Below are positions 32,007 through 41,020 of a stretch of 41,020 nucleotides of DNA, piece by piece. Source of the stretch: Paraglomus occultum (lineage: Eukaryota; Glomeromycota; Glomeromycetes; Paraglomerales; Paraglomeraceae); NCBI GenBank assembly GCA_910592205.1, contig CAJVPJ010000139.1, forward strand, positions 1-41,020. Reading direction: 5' to 3'. Within the stretch, counting starts at the first letter, position 1, and every line of letters begins with the position of its first letter. The notes below the pieces were generated by a model. The model had not been told where the DNA came from and did no database searches. It was given only the letters and a program-made list of their open reading frames with translations. The position numbers and the translations under genes were made by a program.

Positions 32007-35000
32007 TCACCATAACTCGATCTTTTTTTCAAATGCTTTTCGTTCTCTCGTCTCCCAGTAATCACCGCTGTACACCCACCCATCATCCTTTAGCTTAAAC
32101 CACTGGGGTTCCCATTTCTGACCTGCTTTTTCCAAAAACTTTCTATATTCTCTCTGTTTCTGTTCTATTCTTAATTTTTCTAATTCTGCATTCTCTACGT
32201 CTCCTTCTTCAAACAGACGTTGGTCTGGTCTCCACCTCGTATCAGTATTTGGTAGATAATCTTTAATGTCATCGGTCAACTCGTTCAGTTCTATGGCGTA
32301 TTGAGTGAATCCATAATATTGTTCATGATCTGGTGGTGGTTTGCTTGCTTTCCATATAACTTCTAGTTGGTTGGGTCCTATTTCGTGGTACACGACTTCA
32401 TTCCATTTACCAGAAATGCTACCCACTTTCTTCTTATTCGAATCCAAGAGCACTCCATTGATGTCATTTTTCGGTCCGTTACTAAACATGCCACTCTGGT
32501 AAAAAGTAATCTCGCACGCTTCACCCGTTGTGAGGTTTTCTACACGCATTACTCCTGCATGTTCGAGATATTTATTTGACATCATATTGCGAATCCACGT
32601 CGATGGTTTGTTGAAGCTGAAATGGTCTCCATGTTTCGGAATTGATATGTTTACCTTTCCGAATGATATTAATTCCTATTAAAAGATAACTGATCAGCGC
32701 ACTTGTGCGTGCACACGCATATATCTTTATAACGATACTATAGAAAAACCTACCATAGATTTACCTATGATCAGAATCTCATTAGTAATAATCCTACTAT
32801 TAATATCAATTGTAGATCCAGCAAAGATGTCTTAGTGACTTACCCCAAAACTTTGTCTTCAACTTCGAATCTTGCCAAAAGACCCAGTCTTCTGCTTCAG
32901 CGTGACACTAATTTTATGAAAATAAGCCAATATATCTACAATCATAAAACAATCTTCACGTAGTTATACTTACTGCCATTATTGGTGGATGATGACTGAC
33001 TTTCTCAGAGATAAACCTGAAGCCTATAAATCGGAGGAAATTAGAGCGAATAGTTCTTGTTCATGACAATGCGTATCTAATCGTAAACAGTTTTTCTTTT
33101 ATCAAACTACGCACCTTTGTCTTGTCGTAAAAACTCATACGTCTCACCATGCAATGGATTAAATGGCTTTCTTCCAATCCTATACTGTGAAGATGCAAAA
33201 CCGCTTACAGCAAATGCTGCAACATGTATCAGTCTATCCATTGAGTTACTTAAACTGGCTGCTTTATGTAACAAATCACTATATTCCAACTCTTCAGCAA
33301 GCTTCTGTAGAAGATTTATAGGCTCATTCAAGGATATCGGCATAGTAATGGTAGATAAATCTTTCCCCACATTCTTCTTCAGAATAGATAAGAAACTAAC
33401 AGAATCTCCACAGACTGGATACGGTAAATTCTTCCGGCGCTGAATAGTCATCGAATCAATAGCAGCTGGTGCATTGATCTCTGTCAATGGCCCAGTGATG
33501 TCCTCTTGTTCTGCATCAGTCAATTCTTCTGCTTCGCTCTCTTCTTCGATAACTTCAACAATAGCTTCATCAGCATCACTATCATCTTCGTCTTCTGTAT
33601 CATGACTAAGTACTATATCTTCAGCATCAAAAAAGATTTCGGAATTAGAAGTCAATGACTGTGCACGGTAGCTGGCGTCCTCTATTGACTCGAATTTGTC
33701 GGTGCTAATGTCATTTGCTGTCTGTTCAGAATCGGTTGGTTGAAGTTCGGAATAATATTTTCGCAATTCGTCGTGTTCAGTTACCAATTTGCGGTAGGCA
33801 TTATCAATTGCTTTCCACTTATGTGCTTCGGAAGCAAAAAATTCAAATAGTTGATCCTTGTCACGTTTTAGTGATTCATAGGTCGTATTCAACTTTTCGT
33901 GCAGATCAAAAGTGCCCAGATTTGGGGGTGTTGGTGAAGTTGGAGATGGCGCATCCGTCGAACTAGTATCTAGTCAGATCAAAAGAAAAACAGTTAGTCA
34001 TAACAACTAAGTGTAATATACGCAACGTGTATCCGACTTTAGTAATAAGACAGAGAAGAATGTACTCACGTCTTCCAAGAGAAATAAAAGGTTTCCTTAT
34101 TCTAAACTTTTCATTTGTCGGAGTATGTGCTCTTTGGATATTAGGTGAAGGTGGGTTATCAATTGACATCTTTAGTGCATCTAATACCTCCTTTACTGTA
34201 TTTAAACTATTATCCATGCTAGAAGAAAATCCGCGTATTTTGGCCAATTCTTCGCCGGTTTCCGTTCTTATAAATATAGAATCTCTATATAAACTCTGTC
34301 GCCTATCAATTATGCTCTGTCTTTTGTACAAGCTTGCTCGCCTAGACAAATCTATGGATTGACGAGGCGAAGTGATACGTGAATAATCAGGATCGAATAG
34401 TTGACGTTCCTTTGAGAGATTAACATATTTCCTAATGACAGCCATCCATTTATCAAAGTCTTCATTAGTCAGTGTTTTTAAATGATATGTAGCTGTTCCA
34501 GAATCCATATGTATTGAACGGAAAGCACGATTAGATGATACAGTCGATAGTACAATATATATTGTTCCACGACAAGGACTGTAAGGATGTTGATAATATG
34601 AAAGAATGCCATCCTCAATTCGTACCCAGCGCTTGGCCCAGCCTACATCAATCAAGTACATAAATGAGCACGCTTTTATAATTGAAATAAAATCAACCAG
34701 TACGTACCTTGCATCTTTTTCCGCTTCTTCTTTAACATCCAACCAGATATATCCGATTTAGATGTTTTCACCTCGTCTTGAGATCCTTCTAAATTAATAG
34801 ACATTAGCGTGGAGATTTACATAGATTATATCTCGGAATACTAGTAAAGCCCCGCTTACCATCTCTCAAAGCCACGAAGAAGGTGAGCAGTTTTGATGTT
34901 TTTCGAGAGAAGGAATTGTCTTCATGAAAAAAAAAGATACATTGTTGGTTTAACGCCTTCATAATCAACAGATCAATCATGGCATGCAATAACGTACTCA

Positions 35001-35578
35001 CCAAAACATAAACAATACATTCCGTCTTCGTGTACAAGATAACTTCCTTTAATAGTTGTGCTCGATGAATTATAATGTTCGATAGGCAATATTTCCTTCA
35101 TGTCTGGATCATTCAAAACCTGCACTGAAACAGACTTTTTTCTTCCCTTAGTTGGTGAATTTAGTGTCGAGTGGACAGATGTCGTACTCGTATCTGGTAG
35201 TGAAGTTCCTATCCCAGAGACATTCTCGCCTGGTAACTCTTCATTTTCATCAGTTTCGGTATCCACTGACGTCCTGCTTACAGCACTGCTAACGCTGTGT
35301 AGACTTGCACGCGATTTCTTAGTCGGAGTCAGGCTTTGTGGACGGTAAGCAGCTGGAGACAAAAGACTGTCAAAAGAGGGAGCCGGATGGCCATTGGAGC
35401 TCTGAGGTGTAGAGATAAAAATGTTTGAGGTCGATACGGCGGCGGGAGTTGTGCGTCTATATAAGCCAAAAGAGATGTTTTTCCTTTTAGTTGAAAACCA
35501 CCAGAGGATTGTTTTGCCTTTTGGTACATGAATATAATGAATGAATACGTCGCGGGGTAAAACTTCTACTTCTTGCAT
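32007..35578 (-). CDS. OSH3: Oxysterol-binding protein of the OSH3 type (GOLD-PH-ORD)
   Basis: Lipid transfer protein acting at ER-plasma membrane contacts. Nine exons (minus): 35578..35002, 34919..34860, 34788..34708, 34642..34070, 33969..33115, 33023..32974, 32907..32844, 32764..32754, 32675..32007, totalling 2940 bases, 979 residues (yeast Osh3 996). Domains: GOLD-like N-terminus with LPRDVFIHYIHVPKGKTI; PH domain from about residue 222 (SGWMLKKKRKKMQGWAKRW); FFAT-like SEIFFDAED (about 541-549) for VAP binding; ORD with NPLHGETYE, FISEKVSHHPPIMACHAEAE and WKASKPPPDHEQYYGFTQYA, ending in the basic KKIELW tail. An 11-base microexon supplies GKSM of the ORD; skipping it breaks the frame. Confidence 0.94.
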
Positions 35579-36316
35579 TTTAATTTAACTAATTTTATAA
35601 TTCAACGATTGTAGAAGCAGTATACGAGTTGTAAGGCTGAGAAAGGAACCGGGAGTAGGACAGGGAAAATGACAGAGAATCTCGCAAGTATTAAAAAAAT
35701 GAGTATACAAAGTGAATATTAAACTCGAATTTCATAGTCGCTTATAACTTTATGTTGCACAGCGCTCCAACGATATCGTTATAACGCAATGCTGAAAATA
35801 GGATAGCGTTAAAACGATACTTATTCGAGCAAGAAGTTTTGTACCAATTATTATATCGTCAATATTACGACCTTTAAAACTTTTTAGAATTGAGCATAGC
35901 TAAAGTATGCAGAATATTTTTGATATCTAATCGAGTAATGCGTTCTTTCCTTTTAATTCTTCTCAGTATAGCAGCTCTTGAACATTTAACTCACACAGCG
36001 ACTCCCCCAAAAATTCAACTCACATAGCGACCCCCAAATTTCTCCGACGATTCTGCAATTCCATTGGTCAATATTTGTTCGAAAAACTTTGATTGTAATT
36101 GGTTCTTCACATGTAAGGATTTAATCTGGAGTAACGCCAGCCGCTCCAATCCTAATTTCATGACCAGAATTGAGCAGGCTTACACTTGGCGTCAAAGTCG
36201 TGATTAAACGTTGAAAACTAGCATATTAATATTAATATACTTATATGTGCACCTAATAAAAAGTAATCAAATACTAACATTCAACTACACAACCATTGAA
36301 GAACGTTATTAACATA
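35579..36316. other. OSH3 upstream region
   Basis: No gene. Contains an AACGATATCGTTATAACG-like palindromic stretch (35770-35790), related in style to the 25.4-kb repeats, and a GGAGTAACGCCAGCCGCTCC inverted motif near 36132. Both may be short transposon remnants. Confidence 0.35.
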
Positions 36317-37324
36317 CAGTGTGTCAAAAAAAAAAAAAAAAAAACCGGAATAAAAGGTTTATTCACTGTGTCTCAATGAATGGACCAAATTAAATAGTTT
36401 ATAGCTTACTTGAAAGGTGGAAACCAACAGATTTTATTAATAACCAATTCTCTCTCCGCGATTTTCAATAATAAGCTCACAGCGATATCTCATTGAGCCC
36501 ACAAGATTTTTTATAACAGTATCCGGGATACTTCTCCACTCCTCCTCCATAAATTGCTCCTGTTTATTGATATTTTGGGCATCCGTTTCTCCACATTACC
36601 CTTCACAATAGCCCACAAATTTTCAATAGGATTTAAGTCAAAACTATTGAATGGCCAGTCCATGACTACTGGAGCATTCTCATCAAGAAAGGCTTTAGTA
36701 AGACGACTCGTATGCTTGGGGTTATTGTCCTGCTGAAACAATTTCTGGGAAATGTTGCTGAAGAATTTCGGCGTAGAATTTGGCATCCATGATTTTTCGA
36801 AAGCAAAACAAGTTTGTTTTACCAGTTACACAAAATCCACCCCATGCCATAATAGATTCTTCAAATGATTGGCAACTGTTGCATGGGTCACATTTACACC
36901 TATTTTCAGCAACTTTTTGTCAAAGTTTGCATTGACAAGGAAGTATCTCGCCTAATGGATTGCCCGAGCATCTTCGAAGCATTTCCGATAATTTTTCTGG
37001 GGCGACCATTGCCACCAGCATGTTTGGTGGTTCCAGTTTCTTTTTTATATTATCATATATCATTGAAAGTGGTATGTTTGTACATGCATGTAATTCGCGA
37101 GCATTACGCACACCCTCGTTCCACAAGTATAATAAAGTTTTGCGTTGTAATTCTTTCTTGGTAGCAGACATTGTGCAATGTTTTATTCAAAAAGTTACAT
37201 ATGTATGCAATAAAAAAGTAATTTAACTTTATTCCTAAATCTTTGTGTTTGTTTTGAATCAAACGCGTTGCAAATTGGTCCCAAATTGGGCATTTGTGAT
37301 GCGTACAATTTTCTTTACACACTG
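36317..37324 (-). mobile_element. Tc1/mariner DNA transposon
   Basis: Terminal inverted repeats CAGTGTGT(C/A)AAA start at 36317 and end at 37324 as TTTACACACTG. Each end abuts TA (36315-36316 and 37325-37326), the Tc1/mariner target duplication. Length about 1008 bases, shorter than a full element. An A-run of about 19 lies inside the left end. The transposase gene is on the minus strand and broken. Confidence 0.85.
36511..37171 (-). pseudogene. Tc1-type transposase, frameshifted
   Basis: Starts MSATKKELQRKTLLYLWNEG (37171). The helix-turn-helix region continues in other frames with GGNGRPRKI, LGQSIRRDTSLSMQTL and NVTHATVANHLK. The C-terminal part reads FQQDNNPKHTSRL and WPFNSFDLNPIENLW, holding the second catalytic Asp (QQDN) and the DLNPIENLW signature. 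Part of the catalytic core between these is missing. At least two frameshifts, so not active by itself. Confidence 0.8.
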
Positions 37325-37576
37325 TATATTATCTAGCAATTTGCTTTGCGTGCTATGAGCTTTGACGCTAAAACCATAATAATAGAGAAACCATTCATTA
37401 TATAGAAATTCGTTTGTGAATGTAAACATTTTTCGCAAAGCGTTATTTATAGATTTGTGAAAGTAAGCGACTAGTGCTTGCTTCTATAATAAATCTTGCG
37501 ATGATGCACAATATTTCAAGCCGCTCCATTAAAGATGCTTATTAAAATTATATATAGTACTACCTGTATATTAATA
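37325..37576. other. Spacer between the two transposon relics
   Basis: AT-rich, no ORF. Confidence 0.35.
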
Positions 37577-39190
37577 TGAAAAATTATAATTATAGTGGTT
37601 CAACTGAATATGAAAAAGCCATGCGTTTCTTGGAGACAGGTTGCAATTGTGGTTGTTCAAAAAGATTGTGAGAGAGAAGCTTGCCGAATTACGTAAAGCG
37701 TTTCAAGCTCTCTCTAAATCCGAACAAGATATTTTTTAATGGCCCAGCTGAAAGCAATGAATGGTGGAGAAATAACTGCCAGCCGACGTCTTAAAAAAAA
37801 CGCGTATTAATAAGAGAACTTTTTATTATTGAGATCGCAATACGCCCCTCTGTCAGAAAACGTATCTTAAGATGTTAGGAATTGGCCGTACGCACTTCGA
37901 AAATGTCAGAAACCATCTAGCAACGAATGGTATAATATCGCGTGTTTATGGTAATATTAAACGAATGCCGTGATGGAAAACCAAAATCACCATTGATACA
38001 ACTGTTGCTACGCGGCGGTGAAAATTTTTCTCGAGAATTACGCTGAAATACATGGACTACCAAGTCCTGGTAGAAATGTCAACCATATTACTCAATCGCT
38101 TACACTTTTGCCAGCTAAAACGAGTTATAAATCCAGTTTATCGTAATTTTATTACAGGTCTTGAAAATGATAGCGTGTTGAAATTGTTAAAATATGATGC
38201 ATTTCATAAGTTATGGCACCAATTAACGCCTTATATTCAAATCATGAGTCGAAGAACGGATTATGTGACACGTGCCAACGTTTTCGGAACGGCTTACAGT
38301 ATAACGCTCATAAGGAGGAAGAAGCAAAAGATTTGCTGAAAAAATACAAAAAACATTTAGTTAAGGCTAAACTAGAGAGAAATTATTACGACAAAAATAC
38401 GAAGTTAGCAGAACAACAGAGAAAATTGATAGACGAGCATCTTATAACAATAGGTAAAGCTGATTGTTGTAGCGTTGACGCGATTGTTTACTACAGTTAC
38501 AATTGAGCGTAAAACGTTCACGTGCCCCATTCCGATCAACAGGTAAGTAAAATTTATTACCTCAGTTCGCGTAAAGTACATTTATTTGGTATCCAAGATG
38601 AAACAGTACGCAAACAAATTAATTGTGTTTTCGATGAGAATGAAATAATAGGGAAAGGGCCTAATGGCACGTTAAGCATAGTATTCGATGGAAGTAAACA
38701 ATTAAATAAAGGTGAGAAATATTTAAATATTACTTGCGATAACGCGGGAGGGCAGAATAAAAATAATGCCACTATTTGATTTTACCTATATTTAGTAATT
38801 TGTGGTTAAGCACAGCTGGATTAAACAAAGTTCAGCGTTATGACAAGGGAAAAGGTTTTCAATACTTAGACCTAAATTCCGTGTTGGGAATTTTCTTTAA
38901 AAAATTGAATGGTTTACAAAAATTTCAGCATTTTCTTTTTGAAGCGGCCAAACCTGGTATTGTCAAAGCTCTAATGGTTCGTACACTGAATTTAATTTAT
39001 TGAAAACCCAAGAAAAGCAAGTGTTTCTGATATTAACAAAGAGATTAAATTTTTTTCTATTTGGTTCTAACTCCGCCTCCTTTGGATTACAAAAGACAAG
39101 AATAGCTTACCATAATATCCGCCCATTCGTTAGAGATGAATTCAAGGATATTACTTGTCCCAAACCAATCTATACTGATAATGAATAAAA
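37577..39190 (+). pseudogene. Decayed DDE-type transposase-like gene
   Basis: Reading frame scattered over several frames. YSGSTEYEKAMRFLETGCN opens it; MLGIGRTHFENVRNHLATNG (about 37873), NFITGLENDSVLKLLKYDAF (38130), RNGLQYNAHKEEEAKDLLKK (38290), SSRKVHLFGIQDETVRKQIN, IGKGPNGTLSIVFDG, CDNAGGQNKNN (38740) and KKLNGLQKFQHFLFEA (38897) follow. The Asp in CDNAGGQNKNN is likely the second acidic catalytic residue. About 100 residues after it appear deleted. I recall a large family of such proteins, with a CDN..GQNKNN motif, in animals and Glomeromycotina, thought to be transposases. No terminal repeats were found. Confidence 0.6.
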
Positions 39191-39234
39191 ATATTTCAGT
39201 CAACCACAAATTTTATTACTTTATAGTTTTGTAG

Positions 39235-40226
39235 ATTGAAAAAATAGCGAATTTAAAAGTGGTGGTAGGTAGTAATTCAATGGGTTATTTTGGTGATTTA
39301 GGAGGAAGTTTTAAATTTGTTGAAATTCGTTCTACTCATAAAATCGATAGGGCAATTGAATGAAATAAGGAAAATGTCAAAAACGAGATTAGACATTTAG
39401 CGACGTACTTTATGTCATGCATGCTCTCTTTCCTAAAAATACAGTAATTATCAAGACAGCCCTTTTTTAAGAAAAGGCCAAAAAAGTTGCTTACAATTTA
39501 AGAATGGCAAGAGTTCAGATAAATCTTATACTATGTATTGACAAGGAGATGCCAGCATTATTGGAAAGAATTATGTGGAAGTGCAAGTTCCTTTTGATTT
39601 TGAAGAAAAACGCTTAACTTGGGCGAATGGTCAAATCCCCGAATTTTTTTGACAGGTTTATGATAAAGATGATGCAATTACTTGAGGAGTTTATGATGAA
39701 GTAATGGGTGAAGATGGTGTTGCAGTTAGTGAAAGAATTCGTGAAGAAGAAATTACTGTTTACGAGAAAAAATTAAGTAGTGAAACATCATCAATATTTC
39801 ATCGCTTTATACTTAGAAGTAATTATAGGAGTTATGTTGAGAGTTTAGTCAAAAATGGCACGGACGCCACTGGAAAAAAATGATTAACAGATGATGAATA
39901 TAATTTAGTTGAAAAAAAAATTGGACAGAGTTGCTAATAAAGTACCATTAGCTGCTATGAAATCTCTTGCAAGTTTCAGAGACAGTGCAAGTACAAGAGC
40001 GGTGGAAATTGATGAGTTAAAAAAAAGAGCAATTGGTTTTAATTCAAATCAGATAAAATGGCTTGCTACTAAATATAAAAAAAATAACAAAGTTACTGAT
40101 TCAATAATAAATTTATGAGATGAATGAGCAACAGATGCTGATGCTGTATTGGAGAATTTAAAAGGAGAAGGTGCTAAGTTAGGTAAGAAAGTTGATGAAT
40201 TAAGAGAAATTAGTGTCAAAACATAA
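39235..40226 (+). pseudogene. Code-4 (TGA=Trp) gene, frameshifted, Mollicutes-like
   Basis: Three overlapping frame segments make one protein if TGA is Trp: 39235..39447, 39437..39937 and 39909..40226. The shifts fall at A-runs (about 39435 and 39911-39919). In-frame TGA codons are at 39361, 39539, 39650, 39683, 39881, 40116 and 40125, in contexts such as MY(W)QGDASIIG, EFF(W)QVYD, AIT(W)GVYDEVMG and INL(W)DE(W)ATDA. TGG is also used (39620 and in IKWLATKY). In the standard code the longest intact piece is about 69 codons. The protein is Lys/Glu-rich with a helical C-terminus. I do not recognise the family. The code points to a mollicute such as a fungal endobacterium; a mitochondrial plasmid is an alternative. 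Confidence 0.7.
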
Positions 40227-40348
40227 GTAAATCGGTTACCTCGGTATCAGTTTAACGTCTGTGGACGTATTAAAAAATTACGGGTAAGTGGTTTAATTAC
40301 TCAATTCAAGATCTTTCGGGATAAAAAAGTTATCGAGAATTATTATTT
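40227..40348. other. Spacer between the two code-4 genes
   Basis: 122 bases, AT-rich, no ORF. No convincing bacterial ribosome-binding site directly before 40349. Confidence 0.4.
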
Positions 40349-40894
40349 ATGCGCAATATTTTGGGATGGATTAAAAAGCGAGAAGTTTTAAAAACTGATG
40401 CTACTTTTAATCCTGATGTGGAGATAGCCGCATTAGATGCTGCAGAAACTGCTGATCAAGGTAAACTAGCTAAATATAATAGTTGAGTTGAAAAGGGCAT
40501 TTACTTTACTGAACGGTTAGAGCATTGAAAAAATGATGATGGTAAATTCTTTAATGAGGAAGCAGTAAAAAATTATTGGAGTCAGTGGGACCTAGTGGAA
40601 GAAAATGAACTAGTACTAGACCAAATTGATCACTATCTTAAGCATAATCCAACTCCACCAGAAAAGAGAATTCTTCCAATGGAACTAAAAGGAGCTTTAG
40701 GAGTCAAAACTAATGTGTTTGGTGATTTAACTAAAAAATGAATTGCTTATTCCCAAAATATTGATTTTAAAATCGAGACCAGTGAAATTAAAAAACCGGC
40801 TGACAAAGTTAATGGTAAAGGAGCTAAAATCAACACTACTACTATTAACCTAATTAAATATTGCAAAGAAGTCCTGGCTAAAGACCGGAACTAG
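40349..40894 (+). pseudogene. Second code-4 (TGA=Trp) gene, Mollicutes-like
   Basis: From ATG 40349 to TAG 40892 there are 181 codons without TAA or TAG, but with in-frame TGA at 40484, 40526 and 40739; TGG is used three times (GWIKKR, YWSQWD). With TGA as Trp the contexts are YNS(W)VEKGIYF, LEH(W)KNDDGKFF and TKK(W)IAYSQN. A one-base shift near 40886 reopens the frame past the TAG: ELEDDIYDLPSLKDKDQD to about 40950, so the original protein was longer. No family recognised; predicted soluble and charged. It lies in the same direction as the previous code-4 gene. Confidence 0.7.
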
Positions 40895-40950
40895 AAGATG
40901 ATATTTATGACCTTCCTAGTCTCAAAGATAAAGATCAAGATTGTGTCAGA

Positions 40951-41020
40951 TCCGACGGATATCGATAATAATCTTCCGTGATTTCCGCTCTGTGGTACGA
41001 ACGATCTACAATGGCTGCGG
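40951..41020. other. End of window after the code-4 segment
   Basis: GATCCGACGGATATCG and following sequence is less AT-rich than the preceding genes and no longer reads as code-4 protein. It could be the junction back to fungal DNA; too short to decide. Confidence 0.3.

Noticed and set aside
36511-36786. Intact small gene
   Set aside because: It is the C-terminal piece of a Tc1 transposase, not a separate gene.
39235-40226. Reading the ten TGAs as ordinary random pseudogene stops
   Set aside because: Random decay should also give TAA and TAG inside the frames; only TGA occurs internally, and the flanking residues stay protein-like.

Overview
This window is nuclear DNA of a fungus, most probably a Mucoromycota / arbuscular mycorrhizal (Glomeromycotina-like) lineage. 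The genes are broken by many short GT-AG introns (about 50 to 170 bases). The recognisable proteins are fungal or pan-eukaryotic housekeeping proteins. The spaces between them hold decayed, apparently lineage-specific families (a kinase-like relic, a Crinkler-type NTPase relic, Cys-rich fragments) and DNA transposons. The placement rests on memory of protein families and on the bacterial-type DNA described below, not on a database search.

Layout. 1-7.8 kb: 3' part of ferredoxin/adrenodoxin reductase (ARH1/FDXR, +), a PHD-finger protein with an RE/RD-rich tail (-), KIN17 (+), RRS1 (-) and RPB12/RPC10 (+). 8-10 kb: gene relics and AT-rich DNA. 10.2-16.9 kb: cardiolipin synthase CRD1 (+), UPF3 (+), ATP10 (-). 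17-25 kb: repeat-rich accessory DNA with a kinase-like relic, a 3-copy tandem repeat, a Crinkler-like NTPase relic and several short repeat families, plus one intact gene, PXMP4 (-). 25.7-30 kb: MTG2 (+), complex I subunit NDUFB10 (-), complex II subunit SDH3/SDHC (+) and RPB7 (+). 30-32 kb: no gene seen. 32-35.6 kb: an OSH3-type oxysterol-binding protein (-). 36.3-37.3 kb: a Tc1/mariner element with terminal repeats and TA duplication. 37.6-39.2 kb: a decayed DDE-type transposase-like gene.

The most unusual part is 39.2-40.96 kb. Two adjacent reading frames there make continuous protein only if TGA is read as tryptophan. I count ten in-frame TGA codons, with TAA/TAG only where a frame segment ends. 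This is genetic code 4, used by Mollicutes (including the Mollicutes-related endobacteria of mycorrhizal fungi) and by many fungal mitochondria. It suggests bacterial endosymbiont DNA next to, or inserted into, the fungal chromosome and now decaying through indels, mostly at A-runs. A chimeric assembly is the main alternative.

Four genes serve mitochondrial respiration or energy (ATP10, NDUFB10, SDH3, and CRD1 for the inner-membrane lipid). Two more act in mitochondria (ARH1, MTG2). The others serve RNA polymerase (RPB12, RPB7), ribosome assembly (RRS1), RNA decay and repair (UPF3, KIN17), lipid transport (OSH3) and peroxisomes (PXMP4). Exon joins were derived by hand from reading frame, splice sites and family similarity. 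Every complete gene closes in frame after splicing, so the sequence itself appears accurate.
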